Assembly (NCBI GenBank): GCA_947585115.1
Contig: CANPWW010000023.1
Coordinates: 1 to 32,132 of the forward strand
Direction of reading: 5' to 3'
DNA length: 32,132 bases
Source of the DNA: an uncultured Monoglobus sp.
Lineage (GTDB): Bacteria; Bacillota; Clostridia; Monoglobales; Monoglobaceae
The first letter of the stretch is position 1. Each line of letters begins with the position of its first letter. The translations under genes and the position numbers were made by a program. Below are positions 16,112 to 24,230 of the stretch, piece by piece. The notes under the pieces were generated by a model. It was not told where the DNA came from. It made no database searches and saw only the letters and a list, made by a program, of their open reading frames with translations.

Positions 16112-16587
16112 AGCTGTTCCTCCTTCTTGTCTTTGAGTATCATATAGTCCTTCATATCCCGAAAACCGAGGCTTTCGTACATCGGCCGCCCTTCGGCCGT
16201 GGCCTCGAGATATATCTTCGTGATGTTTCGCGCCTTCGCGCAGCTTATAAGATATTCCGCCACGGCTTTCCCGACGCCGTGTCCGCGGTAATTTTCTTTG
16301 GTGTATATATTCATCAGATAAGCGCAGCGGCCGCTCGGGTTGTCGGGCGAGGGCATCTCGCGGTAAAGGCACAGCCCGCCGCAGCCGACAGCATTGCCCG
16401 AAATTTCCGCGAACACGGCGATGTGCTCTCCGCTCGGTATTGCCTTTTGGTAATATTTGAGGTTTGCCTCGTATAAGCCGCTCATATCCCCGTCCTGCGG
16501 AATATCGAAAACATGGCGCAGAACTTCAACGCGCCATTTCATAAGCGCGCCGATCTCGCTTATATTGGCTTGTCTGATTTTCAGCAT
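16108..16587 (-). CDS. GNAT family N-acetyltransferase
   Basis: 159 residues from ATG 16587, which has AAGGA six bases upstream and overlaps the adenylation-gene stop as ATGCTGA. A longer open frame reaches 17055 but is antisense-frame shadow of the adenylation gene. GNAT features are LKIRQANISEIGALMKW at the start, the central AVGCGGLCLYRE strand, the acetyl-CoA loop IYTKENYRGHGVGKAVAEYL and the ending MYESLGFRDMKDYMIL. This subtype is usually annotated only as GNAT; substrates range from amino acids to antibiotics and proteins. Its coupling on both sides to other genes of the operon suggests a joint pathway. Confidence 0.88.
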   Translation of the reverse strand: MLKIRQANISEIGALMKWRVEVLRHVFDIPQDGDMSGLYEANLKYYQKAIPSGEHIAVFAEISGNAVGCGGLCLYREMPSPDNPSGRCAYLMNIYTKENYRGHGVGKAVAEYLISCAKARNITKIYLEATAEGRPMYESLGFRDMKDYMILKDKKEEQL

Positions 16588-18056
16588 ACGTATCCTTCTT
16601 TCATAATTATCGGCAGAGCGTCGGTGTCGACCTTGCCGTTGGCGTTCAGCGGCAGGTTGGTCATGCGCACGAAAAACTCGGGGATCATGTAGTTCGGCAG
16701 GAACCTCGCCATCTCTTTTTTCAGCGTTGACAGATGCGCCTTCGGCTGTTTCAGCACGATGTACGCCGTCATGTAGTGCAGGTTCTGCTCGTCGGTATAC
16801 GGCCTGACGACGGCCTTTTCGATTTCGGGGCATTGGCACAGCACATTCTCGACCTCGCCGATCTCGACCCGCTTGCCCAAAATCATGATCTGCGAGTCCT
16901 TGCGGTGCAGAAACGCGATGTTGCCGTCGGGCAAAAAATATCCCATATCCCCGCTGCGGTACAGCACTGAGCCGTCCGCCCGGGTCACAAAGGCCTCGTT
17001 TTCCTTTTCGCGGCCGCCGACATATCCCGCCGAAACGCCGCCGCCCAGAATACATATCTCGCCCGTCTCGCCCGAAGCTGTGGGGCGCATATTTTCATCC
17101 AGTATCTCGATCCGTGTTCCGAGGACGGGTTTCCCTATCGGATATGTTCCGTCGGGCAGCGCGTTGGTTCCGCTTATTCGGCAGTATGATGCGCACACCG
17201 TCGTCTCCGAGGGGCCGTAGGTGTTGTATATCTCCGCCTTGCCTATCAGGTTGGTAACATAGCTCTCGCGCAGCACGTCGCCGCCGCTTATCAGCAGCCG
17301 AAGGCATTTCGGTATTTTCGGCAGGTGGTTCATCTCAAGCAGCAGATAAGGAAAGCCGCTGATTTGAGTGACGTTGTTTCGCTCAACGAACCTCATCAGG
17401 GCGCTGATGTTTTTCTTGGTCTCCGCCGACGGAATCGCCAGCGCGGCGCCCGACAGCAGAGTGGTGAAAACCTCCTCCGCGAATATGTCGAACGAGCAGA
17501 CCGAGTATTGGAGCATTGTGTCGCTTTCGTTTGTTTTGAACTCGTTTTGAAATGCCCGCACATAGTGGCAGACATTCCTGTTGCGCACCGCCACACCCTT
17601 CGGCTCTCCGGTGGAGCCCGAGGTATAGAGTATGTAGGCCAGATCGTCCGGCTTTGCCGAGGATCTTATATCCGCGTTTTCCGCATTCATGCCCGGGTCG
17701 ACTATTATCGTCTCAAGGCCTTCGGCTTTGGCGGCGTGACGGCTGTTTGTGATGATAACGTCCGCCTCGGCGTCTCTCATCATAAAGCGTATCCGCTCCT
17801 TCGGGAAAAACGGCTCGGCGGGAACATACGCTTTCCCGACTTTAAGCGCGGCAAAGATCGCCGCCGTCATTTCAACGGTATGGTCCATTATGATGCCGAC
17901 CCTGCGCGCCGACTTGGGGATCCTCGCGGCGATCGCGTTTATCATGCAGTCAAGCTCCGCCCGCGTCAGCCCGCGGCTCTCATCAAACACCGCAATCGCG
18001 CCCGGCGCCTGCCCCACCTTTTCATAAAAAAGTTCATAGATCACATTATTATTCAT
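16581..18056 (-). CDS. Stand-alone amino-acid adenylation enzyme (NRPS A-domain/DltA-like)
   Basis: 491 residues, the size of a free adenylation domain with both core and lid. ATG 18056 follows AAGGAG. Core motifs: A3 LYTSGSTGEPKG (143-154), A4 with Asp190 in SFDIFAEE, A5 NTYGPSETT (278-286), A7 YRSGD (366-370), A8 around GKRVEIGEVE (394-403), and A10 NANGKVD with the catalytic Lys475. The A4 aspartate is the residue that normally pairs with the alpha-amino group, so an amino-acid substrate is likely. The enzyme would make an aminoacyl-AMP from ATP. No carrier protein, condensation or thioesterase domain is encoded nearby, so the acceptor is unknown. It is the first gene of the six-gene operon behind a near-consensus promoter. 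Confidence 0.88.
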   Translation of the reverse strand: MNNNVIYELFYEKVGQAPGAIAVFDESRGLTRAELDCMINAIAARIPKSARRVGIIMDHTVEMTAAIFAALKVGKAYVPAEPFFPKERIRFMMRDAEADVIITNSRHAAKAEGLETIIVDPGMNAENADIRSSAKPDDLAYILYTSGSTGEPKGVAVRNRNVCHYVRAFQNEFKTNESDTMLQYSVCSFDIFAEEVFTTLLSGAALAIPSAETKKNISALMRFVERNNVTQISGFPYLLLEMNHLPKIPKCLRLLISGGDVLRESYVTNLIGKAEIYNTYGPSETTVCASYCRISGTNALPDGTYPIGKPVLGTRIEILDENMRPTASGETGEICILGGGVSAGYVGGREKENEAFVTRADGSVLYRSGDMGYFLPDGNIAFLHRKDSQIMILGKRVEIGEVENVLCQCPEIEKAVVRPYTDEQNLHYMTAYIVLKQPKAHLSTLKKEMARFLPNYMIPEFFVRMTNLPLNANGKVDTDALPIIMKEGYVC

Positions 18057-18088
18057 GAAAAAGCTCCTTTGAATAATCGTTAGTATTT

Positions 18089-18117
18089 ATTATACTATGT
18101 TTTGGAAAAATATGCAA
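18089..18117 (-). promoter_or_regulatory. Promoter of the six-gene operon
   Basis: Read on the minus strand: -35 TTGCAT (18117-18112), 17-bp spacer, perfect -10 TATAAT (18094-18089). It lies 33 bases before the ATG at 18056. No other strong promoter was seen at the tight junctions inside the operon. Confidence 0.8.
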
Positions 18118-18288
18118 GCACACAAAAAGGGTGAAGCTATGTATAAATTGCTCCGCCTCAAGCTTTCTGCGTTGCGCGCTTGACAGCGAAGTTTTTAATT
18201 ATTATGCCGACACAGAATCGATCGGCTTATATTTCATGAGGTGAAATCACGGACTACAACGAGTGTTCTTTGCCTTCAGTGTATAATC

Positions 18289-18352
18289 TTAACACAATCT
18301 TAATGTTATTTGAAAAGCGTTAACACAATCTTTACTCTGCTTGTGATAAAAT
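18289..18352 (+). promoter_or_regulatory. ktrB promoter with two response-regulator-type direct-repeat boxes
   Basis: Two copies of TTAACACAATCTT (18289-18301 and 18320-18332) lie 31 bp, about three helical turns, apart. Each contains two TTAACA-like hexamers with 11-bp periodicity (TTAACA/TTAATG and TTAACA/TTTACT), the geometry used by OmpR/PhoB-family regulators. The second box occupies the -35 position of an extended -10, TGATAAAAT (18344-18352), so the promoter looks activator-dependent. The remainder of 18118-18288 holds no gene I can support. Confidence 0.65.
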
Positions 18353-18373
18353 AAAGCAAAAGGGGGCGCGAAT

Positions 18374-19705
18374 ATGATAAAGCTCTACAAATTCAGACTG
18401 TCTTCGGCAAGAATAATAATTTTCGGATTTGCCGCGGTCATACTTCTGGGCACGGTTATTTTGTCTTTGCCCATATCAGCCAAGTCGCGCGAGTTCACGC
18501 CGTTCGGCGATGCGCTTTTCACATCGGTCTCGGCAGTGTGCGTCACGGGGCTTGTTGTGCATGACACCGCAGCTTATTGGTCGGCTTTCGGGCAGGTTGT
18601 TATACTTGCGCTTATCCAGGTCGGTGGTCTGGGAGTGGTGACTGTGGCTGTCGCGGCATCGCTGGCGTCGGGGAAAAAGATAGGCTTTATTCAGCGAAGC
18701 GCCATGCAGGACGAAATTTCCGCGCCTCGTCTTGGCGGTATAGTGAGACTGACGTCTTTTATCTTAAAAATAACCGCCGCGGCTGAGCTGATCGGAGCGG
18801 CGCTGCTCGCGGTCGTGTTTTGCCGCGAGCACGGCCTTAAGGGGATATGGCTTTCGCTGTTTCACTCGGTGTCGGCATTCTGCAACGCGGGTTTTGACCT
18901 GATGGGAACCGATGCGGCTCCGTACGCCTCGCTCACGGCTTACTCGTCGTCGCCGCTTGTTAATATTGTGATAATGCTTTTGATAATCATGGGAGGCATC
19001 GGATTTTTGGTATGGAGCGACGTTTGCGTGAACCGTCATAGGCTGCGTCGTTACAGTATGCAGAGCAAGGTCGCGCTGTCGACTACCGCGTTTTTGATAG
19101 CCGCGCCCGCTGTCTATTTCTTTATTGCCGAGTTTGCCGATCTGCCGACGGGAGAGCGCGTTTTAAATTCGCTGTTTCAGTCTGTTACGCCGCGCACCGC
19201 GGGATTTAACACGGCTGATCTCAATGCCCTTGATATAAAGGGCAAAGTTATAACTATCATACTTATGCTTATCGGAGGCTCGCCGGGCTCGACCGCGGGA
19301 GGAATAAAGACAACGACTGTCGCGGTGCTGTTGTTTTCGTCGATATCGGTGTTTCGCCGCAAGGATGACACCGAGTGCTTCGGCAGGCGCGTGCCCGATG
19401 ACACGGTGAGAACCGCGGCGGCTGTGCTGCTGATGTACATAATGCTGTTTCTGGCGAGCGGGCTTATCATAAGCGCGGTCGAAAATCTGACTTTGACCGA
19501 ATGTTTTTTTGAATCCGCCTCCGCGCTCGGAACAGTCGGACTGTCGCTGGGGATCACCCCGTCGCTCGGAATTGTATCGCGCGCGATCCTGATGGTTCTT
19601 ATGTTTTTCGGCCGTGTCGGCGGACTGACGCTGATATTCGCTGTGCTGTCGGCACCGAATCAAAATTTGTCGAGAAAGCCGAAGGGCACAATAGTTGTTG
19701 GATAA
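18374..19705 (+). CDS. ktrB: TrkH/KtrB family potassium channel subunit
   Basis: 443 residues from ATG 18374, behind AGGGGG. KtrB proteins consist of four M1-P-M2 units, and all four pore loops are visible: SAVCVTGL (about residue 53), SAFCNAGF (about 170), TPRTAGFN (about 273) and SALGTVGLS (about 383). The conserved glycine of each filter is present. Length is normal. KtrB is the membrane pore, KtrA encoded 27 bases downstream is the regulatory ring. Together they take up potassium, usually coupled to sodium. The upstream boxes and the kdpD/kdpE-type genes that follow indicate control by potassium or osmotic state. Confidence 0.93.
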   Translation: MIKLYKFRLSSARIIIFGFAAVILLGTVILSLPISAKSREFTPFGDALFTSVSAVCVTGLVVHDTAAYWSAFGQVVILALIQVGGLGVVTVAVAASLASGKKIGFIQRSAMQDEISAPRLGGIVRLTSFILKITAAAELIGAALLAVVFCREHGLKGIWLSLFHSVSAFCNAGFDLMGTDAAPYASLTAYSSSPLVNIVIMLLIIMGGIGFLVWSDVCVNRHRLRRYSMQSKVALSTTAFLIAAPAVYFFIAEFADLPTGERVLNSLFQSVTPRTAGFNTADLNALDIKGKVITIILMLIGGSPGSTAGGIKTTTVAVLLFSSISVFRRKDDTECFGRRVPDDTVRTAAAVLLMYIMLFLASGLIISAVENLTLTECFFESASALGTVGLSLGITPSLGIVSRAILMVLMFFGRVGGLTLIFAVLSAPNQNLSRKPKGTIVVG

Positions 19706-19732
19706 ATGAAAAATTAAGAAGGAGATGATAAT

Positions 19733-20380
19733 ATGAAATCGGTATTGCTTATAGGATTGGGACGTTTTGGAAAGTATGTCGCCAGAAAATTGCGGGACTT
19801 AAACCATTATGTTATGGCGGTTGACCGTTCGGAGAAACGCGTGAATGAGATCCTGCCTTATGTCTCAAACGCGCAGATAGGCGACAGCACCAACGAGGAT
19901 TTTCTAAAGTCGCTGGGAGTCGGAGACTTTGACGTGTGCATTGTGGCGATAAGCGATGATTTTCAAAGCTCGCTCGAGACCACATCGCTGCTCAAAGAGC
20001 AGGGCGCGAAATTCGTTGTGTCTCGTGCGGAGCGCGACGTGCAAAAAAAATTCTTGCTCCGCAACGGAGCGGACGCGGTCGCGTATCCCGAGAAACAGGT
20101 GGCGATCTGGACCGCGATACGCTTCACGTCGGATCACATCCTCGATTATATGGAGCTTGACAGCAATTATGCGATATATGAGGTTAATATTCCTGAACAT
20201 TGGTACGGCAAAAGCATCGGAAAGATTGATATACGAAAAAAGCACGGCATAAACATTCTCGCCTTAAAGACCGACGGAAATATAGATCCCGCTATAACTC
20301 CCGATACTGTACTGAGCGGCGGTTCCACGCTGCTCGTTTTGGGAAAACACAAGGACGTGCAGAAATGTTTTCGCACTTGA
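19733..20380 (+). CDS. ktrA: KtrA/TrkA potassium uptake regulatory subunit
   Basis: 215 residues from ATG 19733 with AAGGAGATG upstream. The N-terminal RCK domain has the nucleotide-binding GLGRFGKYVARKL motif and the acidic end of the second strand (VDRSEKRV), then CIVAISDDF. The C-terminal RCK-C domain (about 135-215) carries IPEHWYGKSIGKIDIRKKHGINILAL. KtrA forms an octameric ring that gates KtrB in response to ATP/ADP, and in Firmicutes the C-terminal domain commonly binds cyclic di-AMP, which lowers uptake. Length is typical. It is co-oriented with ktrB and likely co-transcribed. Confidence 0.93.
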   Translation: MKSVLLIGLGRFGKYVARKLRDLNHYVMAVDRSEKRVNEILPYVSNAQIGDSTNEDFLKSLGVGDFDVCIVAISDDFQSSLETTSLLKEQGAKFVVSRAERDVQKKFLLRNGADAVAYPEKQVAIWTAIRFTSDHILDYMELDSNYAIYEVNIPEHWYGKSIGKIDIRKKHGINILALKTDGNIDPAITPDTVLSGGSTLLVLGKHKDVQKCFRT

Positions 20381-20411
20381 TCCGGCGAGCTGCGATAAGC
20401 GAATAAACCGC

Positions 20412-20440
20412 TTGTTATTATTCTCAAAGTGAGTTATAAT
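20412..20440 (+). promoter_or_regulatory. Promoter for the kdpD/kdpE-type pair
   Basis: TTGTTA (20412-20417), 17 bp, perfect TATAAT (20435-20440). GGAGGA follows at 20448-20453, consistent with a TTG start at 20464. Confidence 0.72.
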
Positions 20441-20463
20441 TATATTCGGAGGATGTGGGAATA

Positions 20464-22053
20464 TTGAATATTCGAAAGCGCAATAAAGACATTATTTCAA
20501 ACGGGACCGACGCGGCGGCGTATGATTTGAAAAAGCGCACCGACATTCCGAAGGGCTTGATAACTCTGCGAAATATTTTGATAAGCGCGGGTATACTGGT
20601 GCTCGCGACGTTGACCGGATATTTGTTTTCGTGGCTCGGCTTTAAGGACGCGAACATAATAACGGTGTATATTCTCGGCGTGCTGCTTATAGCGGTGCTC
20701 ACAACGCACCGCTGCTACAGTCTTGTCTCATCGGTACTGAGCGTGCTTATATTTAATTTTGTATTCACAGACCCACAGTATACGTTCAAGGCCTATGAGC
20801 GCGATTATCCCGCGACATTTTTGATTATGCTGGCCGCGGCCTTTATAACCAGCACTCTCGCGATCAAGCTTAAAAACAACGCGCGCCTGTCCGCCAGAGC
20901 CGCGTTCAGGACACAAGTGCTGCTTGACACAAATCAGGTGCTCCAAAAGGCGGACGGCAGAGACGAGATCATCAGCGCTGCCGCGCGGCAGCTGCACAAG
21001 CTGCTAAACAAACCGGTCGCGATATATATGTTTTCGGACGGAGAATTATCCGAGCCGTACACTTTTGGCGGCAATGAGCCGTTTGACGTCTCGCTTATCT
21101 CGGAGAATGAGAGAAAATGCGCATTGCGCGCGATCTCCGACAATTGCCGGCACGGCGCTGCGAAAAATAATTTCGATAGCATTAAATGTCTGTATTTGCC
21201 GATACGCGTGAACGACAGCAAATACGGCGTGGTGGGCATAGGAACCTACAGAGGGGAGCTCGACTCATTCGAGAAAAGCGTGATGCTGTCAATAATCGGC
21301 GAGTGCGCGCTTGCCCTGGAAAACGAGAAAAACGCTCGGGAAAAGGAGGAGGCTGCGATCCTGGCGAAGAACGAGCAGCTGAGGGCAAATCTGCTGCGCG
21401 CGATCTCGCACGATCTGCGCACGCCGCTAACCTCGATCTCGGGCAACGCTGATAATCTGCTGTCTAACTCCGCCGCGTTTGACGAGGACGCGAAAAACAG
21501 AATATATGAGGATATATATAACGACTCGATATGGCTTATTAATTTGGTCGAGAATCTTTTGTCTGTGACCCGAATAGAGGACGAGCAGATGCGCCTTAAC
21601 TTTTCGACCGAGCTTATCGACGATGTCATAGCCGAGGCGCTCAACCACGTGAGCCGCAAGCGTGATGAGCATAAGATCAGTGTGGATTGTGGTAACTCGT
21701 TTATATTTGTTACGGCGGACATAAGACTGTTGGTGCAGGTGATAATAAACCTTGTGGACAACGCGATAAAACATACCGCGTCAGGCACGAAAATAGAGAT
21801 AAAAGCGGAAAGCAAGGATAATAACGTTGTGTTGACTGTGAAAGATAACGGTTGCGGAATAAGCGGAGAGGCAAAAGAACATATTTTTGATATGTTTTAC
21901 AGCGGCGCGAACCGTATAGCCGACAGCCGCAGAAGTCTCGGCCTGGGTCTCGCGCTATGCAGGTCGGTGATAAACGCACACGGCGGCAGCATTTCCGTTT
22001 CGGACAACGAGCCTGCAGGCACGGTTTTTACTGTCGTTTTGCCGCAAAAATAA
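20464..22053 (+). CDS. kdpD: KdpD-type sensor histidine kinase, short form
   Basis: About 529 residues. The frame opens at GTG 20455, but that codon is one base after the Shine-Dalgarno GGAGGA, so TTG 20464 is preferred. Order: a cytosolic N-terminus of about 35 residues, a four-helix DUF4118 membrane domain (about 38-135), a GAF-like region (about 150-280), a short coiled coil, a DHp domain with the phospho-accepting histidine in AISHDLRTPLTSISGN (about His316), and an HATPase domain with NLVDNAIKHT, DNGCGIS and SLGLGLALC. Classical KdpD (about 900 residues) also has N-terminal KdpD and Usp domains; these are absent here. It probably senses potassium or turgor and phosphorylates the regulator encoded 26 bases downstream. 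Confidence 0.88.
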   Translation: MNIRKRNKDIISNGTDAAAYDLKKRTDIPKGLITLRNILISAGILVLATLTGYLFSWLGFKDANIITVYILGVLLIAVLTTHRCYSLVSSVLSVLIFNFVFTDPQYTFKAYERDYPATFLIMLAAAFITSTLAIKLKNNARLSARAAFRTQVLLDTNQVLQKADGRDEIISAAARQLHKLLNKPVAIYMFSDGELSEPYTFGGNEPFDVSLISENERKCALRAISDNCRHGAAKNNFDSIKCLYLPIRVNDSKYGVVGIGTYRGELDSFEKSVMLSIIGECALALENEKNAREKEEAAILAKNEQLRANLLRAISHDLRTPLTSISGNADNLLSNSAAFDEDAKNRIYEDIYNDSIWLINLVENLLSVTRIEDEQMRLNFSTELIDDVIAEALNHVSRKRDEHKISVDCGNSFIFVTADIRLLVQVIINLVDNAIKHTASGTKIEIKAESKDNNVVLTVKDNGCGISGEAKEHIFDMFYSGANRIADSRRSLGLGLALCRSVINAHGGSISVSDNEPAGTVFTVVLPQK

Positions 22054-22079
22054 TCATTGAACAAAAGGGTGAACATAAA

Positions 22080-22772
22080 ATGAACAAATTTACAATTCTG
22101 GTTGTCGAGGACGATAAGCCGGTAAGAAATCTTATAACCGCCACTTTGAAAACCAATAATTATAAATATTTGACCGCCGAAAATGGCGCCTCGGCGATAT
22201 CCGAGGCTGCCTCGCACAATCCGGATATTATTTTGCTCGATCTCGGACTTCCGGATATCGACGGCACCGAGGTTATCAAAACGGTTCGCGAATGGTCGGG
22301 CGCGCCGATAATTGTGATAAGCGCGAGAAGTGAGGACGCGGATAAAATAGACGCTCTCGACTGCGGAGCCGACGATTATCTTACCAAGCCTTTTTCGGTC
22401 GGCGAGCTTCTGGCGCGTCTTCGCGCGACCCAAAGAAGATTGGCGTTTATAAGCGGACCGCAGACCGAATCGGTTTTTGTGAACGGTAATCTGAAGATCG
22501 ACTACGCCGCGGGCTGCGCGTATCTTGGCGACATAGAGTTGAAACTCACACCGATAGAATATAAGCTGCTCTGCCTGCTCGCGAAAAATGTGGGCAAGGT
22601 GCTGACCCACAAGTTTATAACCGATGCGGTATGGGGAAACAGCTGGGACAATGATGTTGCCTCTCTCAGAGTGTTCATGGCGACACTTCGGAAAAAGCTC
22701 GAACAATCCTCCGACTCACCGCAGTATATCCAGACCCACATAGGTATAGGTTACCGCATGATAAAGCTGTGA
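22080..22772 (+). CDS. kdpE: KdpE-type response regulator, OmpR/PhoB family
   Basis: 230 residues from ATG 22080 with AAAGGGTG upstream; the frame extends upstream into the kinase gene. The receiver domain has the acidic pair in VVEDDKP, the phosphorylation site Asp54 in LLDLGLPD, and Lys103 in YLTKPF. The winged-helix DNA-binding domain occupies about 130-230 with LTPIEYKLLCLLAKN and the ending IQTHIGIGYRM. OmpR/PhoB regulators bind direct repeats as head-to-tail dimers, which fits the boxes upstream of ktrB. No kdpFABC genes are present in the window, so ktrBA is the plausible local target. Confidence 0.9.
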   Translation: MNKFTILVVEDDKPVRNLITATLKTNNYKYLTAENGASAISEAASHNPDIILLDLGLPDIDGTEVIKTVREWSGAPIIVISARSEDADKIDALDCGADDYLTKPFSVGELLARLRATQRRLAFISGPQTESVFVNGNLKIDYAAGCAYLGDIELKLTPIEYKLLCLLAKNVGKVLTHKFITDAVWGNSWDNDVASLRVFMATLRKKLEQSSDSPQYIQTHIGIGYRMIKL

Positions 22773-22818
22773 TTTCGTGCCGGGTTGGGACAGCTACGAC
22801 ACCGATGACAATTATGCG

Positions 22819-22872
22819 AAAGGCACCGACGACGCCCTAAACGAATCCCGTCAGGGCGCAGATGCCTTTTTT
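22819..22872 (+). terminator. Terminator after the kdpE-type gene
   Basis: A two-part stem: AAAGGCA (22819-22825) with TGCCTTT (22863-22869), and inside it CGCCCT with AGGGCG, followed by TTTTTTGGGTTTT. Confidence 0.75.
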
Positions 22873-22922
22873 GGGTTTTCGTGTGCTGTATTTATGAAAA
22901 TGCTCCTTTTGTTTTAGCGGTT

Positions 22923-24206
22923 TCAGAATCCGTCTTTGCCCTCGCTGGCGGCGGCGGAGGTTCTGTAGCCGTCCATGAGTTTCACGCAGCCCTCCGCGTC
23001 GGTCTCATTTCTGAAAAGCGCGTCCAGCGCGAGGGTCACGTCCTCGTCGCCGTAGCCCAGAATTTTGGATGCGGCGGTCGAGGCGCGCAGGTTTGCGGCG
23101 ACGGATTCGGCGGCGTCTGTTACCATGGGCGACTCTATATTCGTGGTTTGGTTCTTAAAGCAGTCCGCGGTGGATATGCCGTCAAAGGCCTTGTTGTAGT
23201 TTTCCTTATCGGCGCAGAAATCAAGAAAATCAAGGCAGTCGTCCACATGCTTGCCGTTTTTGTTTACCATCATCATGTTGAGGTTACCGCCCTCGTAGGT
23301 GCCGTTTGGCGTCGTGTTCAAAAACGCGGGCATAAGCGCGAAGTCGTCGATCTTGTATTTGCCGTCCTCGGGCAGGTCGGTATAGAACCACGTGTCCCAG
23401 ATAAACGTCATGACCGCCTGACCCGTGCTCATGACAGGGCCGATGTCGTCAATGCTCTGATTGAGGTAGTTCGGGCCGAACCAGCCGTTTTGCGCGGCGC
23501 CGCCTATCCACCGCGCCATGTCCGCTATCTCCGGTATGTCCGAGAAGGTTATCTCGTTTTTGTTGATCTTTTTGAGCAAATCGGGATCGTCCGCGAATAT
23601 CGGGTCGAGCGCGAACTGCACGGGCCAAGCGCTGCCGTCTGCCGCCCAGCATATCGGGGTATAGCCGGCGCTCTTTATCGCCTGGCACAGCACATCGAAC
23701 TCGCTTTGGGTCGCGGCGGGCCTCAGGCCGAGACTGTCGAGTATGGTCTTGTTGTAGTAGCAGCCCGATATAGAGCTTTCCCAGAACGGGAGCCCCATAA
23801 GGTTCCCGTCCTCGTCCAGGCAGTATTCCCGCGAGCTGTCGGTCAGCTCGTCCACCCAGTCCTCGTCGTTGAGATAAAGAAAGTTATTTTTAACGTCAAA
23901 GCGGTCGAGATCCGAATTGTGAAAATGCAGGAATATATCGGGAACATCTCCGTTTGCGAAGCTTCCCGCGGCCTGCGCCTCAAATTCCGCGTCCTCGATG
24001 GGCAGGGGCTTTATCCTGTTCCCCGTCGCTTTCTCGTATTGGTCGAAAATGCTAGTCATATAGCTCTTCGCCAGGTCGTTTTTCCTGCCCATAACGGTTA
24101 TGGTCACCGAGCCGCCGGCGTTTTCGGCCATGTCGGCGCAGCCCGTGAGAACAAGAGCCGACGCGAGACAGAGCGCGAGCAAAGCGTAACAAATTTTTTT
24201 CATCAT
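22923..24206 (-). CDS. Sugar-type ABC transporter solute-binding lipoprotein (family 1)
   Basis: About 427 residues. ATG 24206 follows GGGAGG by five bases; a second ATG comes directly after. The first in-frame codon lies further upstream but across the promoter. The N-terminus MMKKICYALLALCLASA leads to a lipobox VLTGC. The mature part starts VTITVMGRKNDLAKSYMTSIFDQYEKATG and contains GDVPDIFLHF, GLPFWESSISGCYYNKTILDSLG and GQAVMTFIWDTWF, all typical of extracellular family 1 binding proteins for oligosaccharides. No permease or ATPase gene is adjacent, so it is an orphan that may work with transporter genes elsewhere or as a sensor. A palindrome overlaps its promoter. Confidence 0.88.
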   Translation of the reverse strand: MMKKICYALLALCLASALVLTGCADMAENAGGSVTITVMGRKNDLAKSYMTSIFDQYEKATGNRIKPLPIEDAEFEAQAAGSFANGDVPDIFLHFHNSDLDRFDVKNNFLYLNDEDWVDELTDSSREYCLDEDGNLMGLPFWESSISGCYYNKTILDSLGLRPAATQSEFDVLCQAIKSAGYTPICWAADGSAWPVQFALDPIFADDPDLLKKINKNEITFSDIPEIADMARWIGGAAQNGWFGPNYLNQSIDDIGPVMSTGQAVMTFIWDTWFYTDLPEDGKYKIDDFALMPAFLNTTPNGTYEGGNLNMMMVNKNGKHVDDCLDFLDFCADKENYNKAFDGISTADCFKNQTTNIESPMVTDAAESVAANLRASTAASKILGYGDEDVTLALDALFRNETDAEGCVKLMDGYRTSAAASEGKDGF

Positions 24207-24230
24207 GAACGCCTCCCATATAGTCTTTGT

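Noticed and set aside
16588-17055. N-terminal extension of the GNAT frame
   Set aside because: It lies wholly within the adenylation gene in another frame; the ATG at 16587 has its own ribosome binding site and overlap junction.
18139-18183. Possible 14-residue leader peptide (MYKLLRLKLSALRA) upstream of ktrB
   Set aside because: AAGGGTG precedes it, but no promoter clearly drives it and the ktrB promoter lies downstream, so it would not be on the ktrB mRNA.
22777-22918. Open frame of 46 codons starting GTG after the kdpE-type gene
   Set aside because: It has no ribosome binding site and its second half is the terminator hairpin itself; composition is explained by that structure.
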